From Shinisaurus crocodilurus (lineage: Eukaryota > Chordata > Lepidosauria > Squamata > Shinisauridae), in NCBI GenBank assembly GCA_021292165.1, contig CM037879.1, positions 158,379,278 through 158,443,277 of the forward strand: a stretch of DNA of 64,000 bases. Direction: 5' to 3'. The position numbers and the translations under genes were made by a program. Of this stretch, positions 22,801 to 31,800 are shown piece by piece. Within the stretch, counting starts at the first letter, position 1. Every line of letters begins with the position of its first letter. The notes under the pieces are model-generated. The model saw nothing but the letters and a program-made list of their open reading frames with translations, had not been told where the DNA came from and did not search any database.

Positions 22801-25800
22801 ATGCCCCCCTTTTGACATCTACAAGGTCATTGGAGGCTGCTTTTGCAACCTCAGAAAGCAGATGTGGCAGTTCTTTCCATGACAGCTGTGAGGGATCAGA
22901 GGGAGGGATCGGATCTTTAAGTCCCCCTCCCAAAGTTGTAGCAATGTCTATGGCTTCGGAAGGCAGAATCCAAAAACTCCTATAGTTCCTGGGATGCTCT
23001 TCAGGGACCACAGGATTGCTCCCTTAGTTAGGAAATGATGTACACTGATATTTTGAAGAACCCAATCCCCAACTTTGAACCAATGGACATTCAGAGGTTT
23101 GTACAGATTTTCCAGAAACATTTTATTATCCCAATTTAATATGAAGTCAATGTGTACAAACCCTGACAAGTCCACTTCCCAGTTCACCAGCGGAAAATGT
23201 TCCTGACCCTCTGAGAAACCCCTCCTCCCACTCCCAGGGAAAAAGGAAGGGCAGTTCTAGGCTTTGGAGATGGCAGAAGAGCTTCTACCATCTCCTAGCC
23301 CAAGAGCAATATAAGGCACCTCTCTCTTTCTCCATGTTCTCTGGCATATGCAGAAAGTCTGGAGTGCAATGGTCCATGGCAATCACAAATTGTGTTTTAC
23401 CCCGTCAATGTACTTCACAAATTAAAAAAAAACCAAAACCCTAGTAATGCAGGATGTTTTCTGAGAAATACACACTTGCATATTCAAAGATTATTACTCT
23501 CCAAATATTATATACCTACCAGCCACCCTCTCAGAGGGATAGTAATTACCAATGACTTCATATTGGATATCTACTGTTGGCACAGTATTAGGGTGAGTCA
23601 CTTCAACTGTCAGCAAAATGCCCATTAGCAGATTCACCACCTGCAAGGGAAAAGAAATATTGTATGATTGGAAGAAATATCATTTAGCAAAATATTGCTA
23701 CATCTAACCACTTATATAGCAAAATGTTTTACCATTGTGATCCTAAGCATGTTTACTCAAAAGCAAGTCCCACCAAATTCAATGAGACTTGCTCCATAGG
23801 AAGCACATTTGGGATTACAGCCTGCTGCATTTGCCTTTATGGCAATAGCCCAAGAGCTACAATTCTGGTAAATGAAAATGCAAGAGGACGACTGCTCTTC
23901 CAACCAATTGCAGCATTTGATCCCCTTTTTCTGGGTATGTAGTGGTTTACCCTGGAACCAACTCAGAAATAATGCTGCCAGAGAAATGCAGTTAGCAATG
24001 TGTCTGTGTCCTTAATGGATAGCAGCAACTCTCCCAGGCCACCTAATCTTTCCGCAGACTGAGAGGACGACGGGACTGTCCTTTTGCGATATAGAAAGGG
24101 ACTGTGTGCAGCCCTAACAGCACCTTTCATCCAAGGCAAAAGGAATATTGGGACACTATTGCAGCCATCTCTTGCAGCCCTTTAAGGCTGCAAAGGGAGA
24201 CACAACAGTGCCCTAGAAGATTAGTAGCTTTACTTGTTCAGGTTGTGGTTGACAGGACTAGGGTGGGAGGAGAAAAAAAGACAGGAAGTGGGTGGGGCAA
24301 ATTAGGGACAAATGAACTCGGGCATTAGTTTGTATTGTTTACACATACACAGACAACACAGGAGAAGGAAGGAAGCCTAAGACCCAGATAGGTGACCTTC
24401 CCATTTCCATTTGTCCCTCTTCATCAAATCAACAAACATGACCTGCCCTTCTTTCTTTTGCTCTTGGCATATTTCCCATCAGGCTGTGCCAGCACTTATA
24501 AGGTTTCTAAGGGCCTTGAGGGTTTTTTTAGGAAAGGAATGTGAAAGTGGAAGGGACAGAGCACAAATTCAGATGCAGAAGCTATGCACACTACACTATG
24601 TGTAGCTGAAATATCCATGTTCTTACCCTGTTTCTCTGGTATATTTCTGAGATTGTAAGCCCCTCGGGGTTAAGGGCCTGTCCTCTCCTTCTTTGTAAAA
24701 CACCACATACAAAGATGTGTGATATGAACAAAAGCAACAGCTCTAGGAAGTTATCATGATGGGCACTAAAAGCTCTGGACAGGTTTTACAGCTCCTATTC
24801 ATATTAGTTATCTCATGGATTTTGCCCCCTCCCACACAAGTTATGGATCAGTATTTCCACCTCATACAAATTGTTCTATTGCCTAAAAGGTGGTGTTTCC
24901 CCAACAGAATGACTATGTTTCAACAAACCCTATGTAAGAGTTATTTTTGTCCTGGTATCAATAGGCAAGCCGATGTTCTACAATATATTGCCTGCCAGAC
25001 TTGAGTCTCCCATCCCCACCCTATTACGATTAAGAAAATACTGTTTTTCCTTTGCAATCAGTATCACATATTTTGCCCTTGTAATAAGTAGCAAATATTT
25101 ACTTGGAATTTCCACTAAAATCAGTGAGACCTACTCCCAAGTGAAAGTAGTAGGACGGGGCTATATATTGAAAGAATTCTGGTAACAGAGGTTTACGAAC
25201 AAATATCCTAACCCTTTTCATTTTAGGAAACATTACAGCAAACCAAAGTGCAACATTCAGAAGATGACAGATATGATACTACGCCCTGTGTCTTATCTCT
25301 AAATTATCCACTTACAATGTGTAATTTAGAGATATGAAATTCATGGTAATGTATTGACCAAAGAGTTAATCATATGAGTTTTGCAACTGGAATTCACATT
25401 TACTGTTAATTTTTCAGTGAATGTGACAAAGAAATATTAATATTGACCGCTGGAAAAGATTAGGCAATTTCGATCAAACCAAAGCAATCATGACATTTTA
25501 CTTTGTTATCTAAAATATTTCAAATTATTTGGATGGTCTGACATCTCCTCTCCCCGCACCCCACAATTTCACAACCTGATTTTAAAAAGTCATAATACTT
25601 TAGAGTTTTGGTTAGGAAAGGAAGAAGCCAGAGATCCCAGTTCAGACGTAACACTAAACAAACCACAGACAGAGGCTTCCTGGTTTGTTTAGCTGCCTGT
25701 GCTGGCAGAAGGAGCCAAGTGGGAACATTCAAGCAGCACGCACCAGCATGCTTGCTCATTCCCAATAAGTTAGAACAGTGTTCTCTAACCTTGGGTCCCC

Positions 25801-28800
25801 AGATGTTTTTGGCCTACAACTCTCAGCATGCCCCAGCCAGCATAGCCAAAAACATCTGGGGACCCAAGGTTGGAGAACACTGAGCTAGAATGTATTAAGT
25901 TCTGCAGGGGAGGCTCTTCTCAAGGTGCCTTCCACTTGTTGCATGACAACTAGGGAAAGAGACTTCTCTGTTGTGGCACCCCATTTGTGGAACCCCCTCC
26001 CCATGGAGGTGTAACTGGCACCAACCTTGCAATAATTTCAGTGCCAGGTCAAAACCTTTCTGTTTGCCTGGGCCTTTTAAACTGGTCCGTTTTATAGGTG
26101 TGTTTTTTTTACTCCCTTTTGTTGTTTTATGATTCTGTTTTACTGGTTTTATTACATACTAGTGAATGGACCCAGCTTTGCACAGGTTATAATAGCCATT
26201 AGTTCGATACAGGAAAATCCACTGGCACCCCTATGCATGACTCCTGCCACAGTGCACCCCTATAGTCCCCTGAGGGATCTGTCCATTCCATTCCCTGGAG
26301 GGGCACTGCCCCACATCAGGGGGGAGGGGCAACCATATAACTGTCCCTTAGACTAACTTCTCCCACCTTCAAACTGTATTAACTGCAAAGCTCTGCTCTG
26401 CTTAGAGAAGTCTGCCCAAGATGGTACAGCAGGCTCCAAACACAGGAACATGTTTAAATTAAAATTAATGTGACAGAACATACACTCGAAGGAAATTGAG
26501 TCCAAACAGCAGCAACTGAACAGAGAAGTAAGACATGGTTAGGACCAAATTCTCCTTAAAGTTTGCAAAACAGGATTTAATTTAGCTTAGCTTAATAGGC
26601 TTAATATAATCTGCAATACAAACTAACTAAAAATGCCTCATGAATAGACAGGTGTTATGTAATAATTTCTGCTCCAAGCAGCCGGTGAACTTTCTCCTCT
26701 TTTAATCTACCAGATGACAGTTACTCAAAGACATTCCATCTTGTATTTGACAGCAAAAGGCCTTTCTGGGTCAAAACAGAGAACACAGATTAAATATCCC
26801 TTATCTCCTCCACCTGCCACCATGGGGCTACTTCAGAACTATCTTGCCCTTAGGGGAAGAGAGATCTAGCTTTCAAAAAGACCTGTCACCACCCCTGTAG
26901 CATGTATTTGCTATTCCATTATACAATATTATTGATGCCTATGGTTTTTTCATGTAAACCTCTTCGTAAGGTTTCCCTTAAAAGCAGTATATAAATATCT
27001 TAAATACACACACACCACAAACCCAGGGTGCAGCCCAGTCCTACGCATGATTACTCAGAAGTCCCACTATGTTCCCGCTGGGCTTATTCCAGGAAAGTAT
27101 GTATAGGATTGTGGTCATAGTTCATTGTAAAACAATTACATTCTAAACTACCGCAGTCTGTATAGTTAACAATGTTATGCATTACGTATGTATGTGAACC
27201 AGCACCATATGGAAAAGAAGTCAAGATAAAAGTCACTGTAATTATAAACCTCCCCCAATTGAATACCGATTTGTCTTATTCAGCACGACTCCAGCTGTAA
27301 CAATTTTTAAAGTACCGGTATGTTTACTGATTCTCCACAAAGAGCCATAGGAAGCTTCAACTTGAAGTGCAACTGTATTCTTAATTTCCATATTGTAGTA
27401 TTTCAAAGATCCTTCTAAGTACAGCAGTCTTTCCCAAAAATCACTTACAGTTCTGCAAGAACTACTGTTCAAGGATCTAAAAACCACAGTTGGCCAATAC
27501 CTTTAATACTTGGCCAATTTGGGGTACTCATTTTGCCTGATTCTGGGGAACTTGAAATTTGCACAATTTTGTGGATTTTGGTTGGTCCCAATAAAGGTAC
27601 TGCCCAACTGTGAGTTTTGGGTTTGTTTTTTTCATGGACCAACATGGCTACCTTGGGGGGGGGGGGTTATGTTCAAGAAGAGAGCCAGTGTGGCGTAGTG
27701 GTGAGAGTGTTGGAATGGGACTTGGGAGATCCGAGTTTGAATCCCCGCTCAGCCATGAAACTCACTGGGTGACTTTGGGCCAGTCACTGCCTCCCAGCCT
27801 AACCTACCTCACAGGGTTGTTGTGAGGATAAAATGGAGAGGAGGAGGAGGAGGAGGAGGAGGAGGAGGAGGAGGATTATGTAAGCCGCCTTGGGTTCCTT
27901 GCAGGAAAAAAGGCGGGGTATAAATATAATAAATAAAATAAATAAAGAATAGAATTCTGGAAAGACACATTGCCTAAAAGCCTTATTCTTAGGAACTTAA
28001 CGTGCTACCCTTTTCTAAATTTAACTCTGTGGGATCAGATATATCGCACTTGTCAAGGGATCACAGCCTGCAAGAGTGGTGCATAACAGAACACTTTGCC
28101 CACTACCCCAGAAGAACAAACACAAAATATTCTCCACACAGTCTGCTCAAATCTGAATAAATAGCCAGAATTATCCCCACTGTTGTAAACCTGATCGCCA
28201 AGCTGAAGGAAAGAAGTTTGATCTCATTCCTTCTTTAATCCTCCTACATGTATTTCAGTCCATAAAATTTGAAATACACTTGCAGCTCCTCTCTCACAGA
28301 AGATCACAAGCACATGTCAACTCTCTACAGATCAGTTTTGCTAAATATTATAGCTTTGCTAACACCCATGTTCTGAATGCAAGTAATTTCTATTGATTTC
28401 TACAGACCATAGTTTTGAGCACATGTGGTTAACCTTCACAGCCTAAAGCAGGGCTCTCCAACTTTGGGTCCCCAGATGTTTTTGGCCTACAGCTCCCAGC
28501 CTACCCAGCCAGCATGGCTAATGGCAAGGGATTCTGGGAGCTGTAGTCCAGCAATATCTGGGGACCCAAGGTTGGAGAGCCCTGGCCTAAAGCTACTTTT
28601 TCTTCGTCTGTGAGAGCTTTACAAGGGTGGGCTCCCTTCTGATACTCTTAGAATGGCAATGGTACAATCCATCAAGGGCAGATTCTTGAAGCACCATTCT
28701 CCTACAGTAGCCTTCCCCAACTCGATGCCCTCCAGATGTGTTGGACTGCAACTCCCATAATTCCCAGACAGCATGGCCAATTATCAGGAATTATGAGAGT

Positions 28801-31800
28801 TGCAGTTCAACACATCTGGGGGGGCACCAGATTGGGGAAGGCTGTCCTACAGTTTGAGTGGGGTGGGGTTGCACTGAACCTCAGAAAGCAGCAAGATGCC
28901 TACTTTGTAATCATTTCCAAAATCAGTGTGATGTCTGGGCATGCCCCCTGCATGGCTCCAGAGAAGGGAAACAAATATAAAAGGAACTTCCCAGTGGCAT
29001 GAATGTTTGTGAACCCCTACCTAGTTAGGTGTTGCTCCAGAACATTATACTGTACCCACCCTTTGCATGTATGCACAAATGCCTTCTATAATTACTGTGT
29101 TATGGGAAATGTTCTATTGACCAAAAAGTCCCTCCCACGTAGTCTGAAGATAAAATCTCTTCCTGATGAATGGAAGAGAGAACAAAAACAGTAACATCTG
29201 CATACCAGCAGTTGGAAACTTCAAAAATAGGGGATCTTGTGAAGGCCAGCAATAGTGAGACAAAGTTGTGTTGAAAATTCACAAAGTGGCACTATGGCTA
29301 GTATCAGGGATTCCCAAACTTCGCTCATGCAATCTAGCACAATCTAGTTTCTGGAGCCACAACTCAGTGGTAGAGAGATGCTTGCTTTGCATGCAGAAGG
29401 TCTCAGGTTCAATCCCTGGCACCTCTAGGTAAGACTGAGAAAAGCTCCTATCCGAAACCCTGGAGAGTGGCTGTGTCCTTGTTGACAATGCTAAGCTAGA
29501 TGGACCAATGATCTAACTTGGTAGAAGGCATTTCCTATGTTCACCCGACCATAAACGGAAACAGTTGCAACAGTTGCATTTTATCAAAGTTTCACAAGAA
29601 AAAGTTGTGACTTGTTTTCGCTTGCAATTAGGATTCCTAGCAACCTCCTCCCACAACTCCCAAGTCTGTCATTGTACTGCTTCAATATCACACTACCTTC
29701 ACATCCAGTGTTTTTTCCATGGAAGTGTCAGTCATGGACAAAATCTTTATAAACCTTTCATTATCATGCTCTTATTGAGAGCCATCATATAATATGCCCG
29801 TTAGCTTCTATTTATTTATTAATTATATTTTTACCCTGCCTTTTTTCCTGCAAGGAACCCAAGGCAGCTTACATAATCCTCCTCTCTATTTTTATCCTCA
29901 CAACAACCCTGTGAGGCAGGTTAGGCTGAGAGTCAGTGAGTGGCCCAAAGTCACCCAGTGAGTTTCTGCAAGTGAGTTTTCTGCAAGGAAAGCATAAATC
30001 CAGCTTTTGTTTGGAGAGGTCTTTGAATTAGGGTGCAATGGTATGGTCCCTGGGAGAGCTTCCCAGGGGCCAGAGGATCTTTCAGATCTCCCCCTCCAAG
30101 GACACAGAGAGGGGCCTGGCTTTGGCGAGGGAGATCCAACCTCACAAGCCTCCTACCTGCAGCTGCAGAAAGCTCTAGTCAATGCTTCGCTGATGTCAGA
30201 GAGGGCAGAAAGGAAGTGTGCTGGGAGATGATATGGATCCACAGGATCCAAAGCTCTCCCATTTCCCTGCCCGCCCCCAACACCAGGAATAGGGCAAAAA
30301 TGACACCAGCCTGGAATTATGAGAGTTTATTTCCCTCCAACAATAGAAGGGAATAATTATTACCGTATTTAAAAAAAAAAAAAACAGCTGTAAAAGGCCA
30401 AAAAAAGAGAGGGAAAGCCATGCCCCAAACCTTTCTTCTGACTCAATTTCTCTCCCTCCCTCCTAGGATTGCTTTGTTAGTAGTAATTCACTCCAACTTG
30501 TACTCCAGAAGCAAGGGGTGTGATGGACCTTAAAGAGAATTCTCACTACCCTCACCAATTGCAAGAATTCTCCCAGGAGAGGTCATAATGGTTAAAACTA
30601 GGAGAAAATCAACGGGCTGGTTCACATGACACAACAACCCACCATGGGTTATTTAATGGTGTGTTGTGTGAAGCCACCATTTTCAATATGCAGCCCCCAT
30701 TCAGGGGTTCTTGTGTCATGAGAAGAACTTGTTTAACCCTCACGCAATCCATGCTTGCCAACTTCACACAACACAACAACCCCAAGCGGGAGCTGCATAT
30801 TCAAAAGGGTGCTTGTGGGTGCTACGGCTCATCATGGGTTAAATAACTCATGACCAACCACATCATGTCATCCAAACCAGGTAAATATAGAAGTTTATAG
30901 TGCAGATCTGCCCTTAGGGTGACAACAATGGTTAAGAGGGATGATGTAGCACAAGGGACTAAAGGGGTTTCATTTACTTATCAGAATTAGACTTGCTAGT
31001 TGAATCCAGAAGAAAAATTGGTTAGCAGGCCAGTCCTATTCCTTTACCTCAAGTACATTCTTTAAAGAGGCTTAGGACACACTCCTATGACTGTTTAGAA
31101 AGAAAAAGTCCTACAACTCACAGCATTCCCCAGCCAGTCATGCGGGCTGGGAAATGCTGGGAGTTGGACTTTTTGCTGTCTAAACATGCATAGGATTTCA
31201 AATTTACACTAATCTTCATCTGCTCCGGTTGCTAATCAGCAAAATACAAAATGCATCAAAACAGGTTACTAAATATAAGCACATACTTACTGACTGACCA
31301 GTCTGCAGTTTGCAACATGAACACATACTACACTATTTTCATGCATATAATTATGCATTTTGTGGACTACGTAGATAGAGCAAAGTTGTTTTCCCCTCTC
31401 ATAATAAATCAGGGTCATCCATGTATTTGACTACCAATAGATTCAGGACAGAAAAAAGGAAGTACTTCTTTACACACTGATGGGTGTAATTTGCTGCAGC
31501 AAGATGTAGTGATGGCTACCGGCTTTAGGAGATTAGCCAATTTCATGGAGAAGAGCTTTATCACTAGCTATATTGAACCTTCAGGTTCAGAGGCAGAATG
31601 CCACAGAATGCCAATTGCTGGGGAGTAACAGCAGAAGACGGCTATTGCCTTCACAATCTGCTTGTGGCCTTCCTGAAAGCATCTGGCTAGCCACTGTGGT
31701 AAACAGGATAATGAACCAGATGGAGCTTTGATCTGATCAAACATGACTCTTCTTATATTTCAGCAATCTGTCCTCTCCTCCACAGTGTAGACACCAAGGC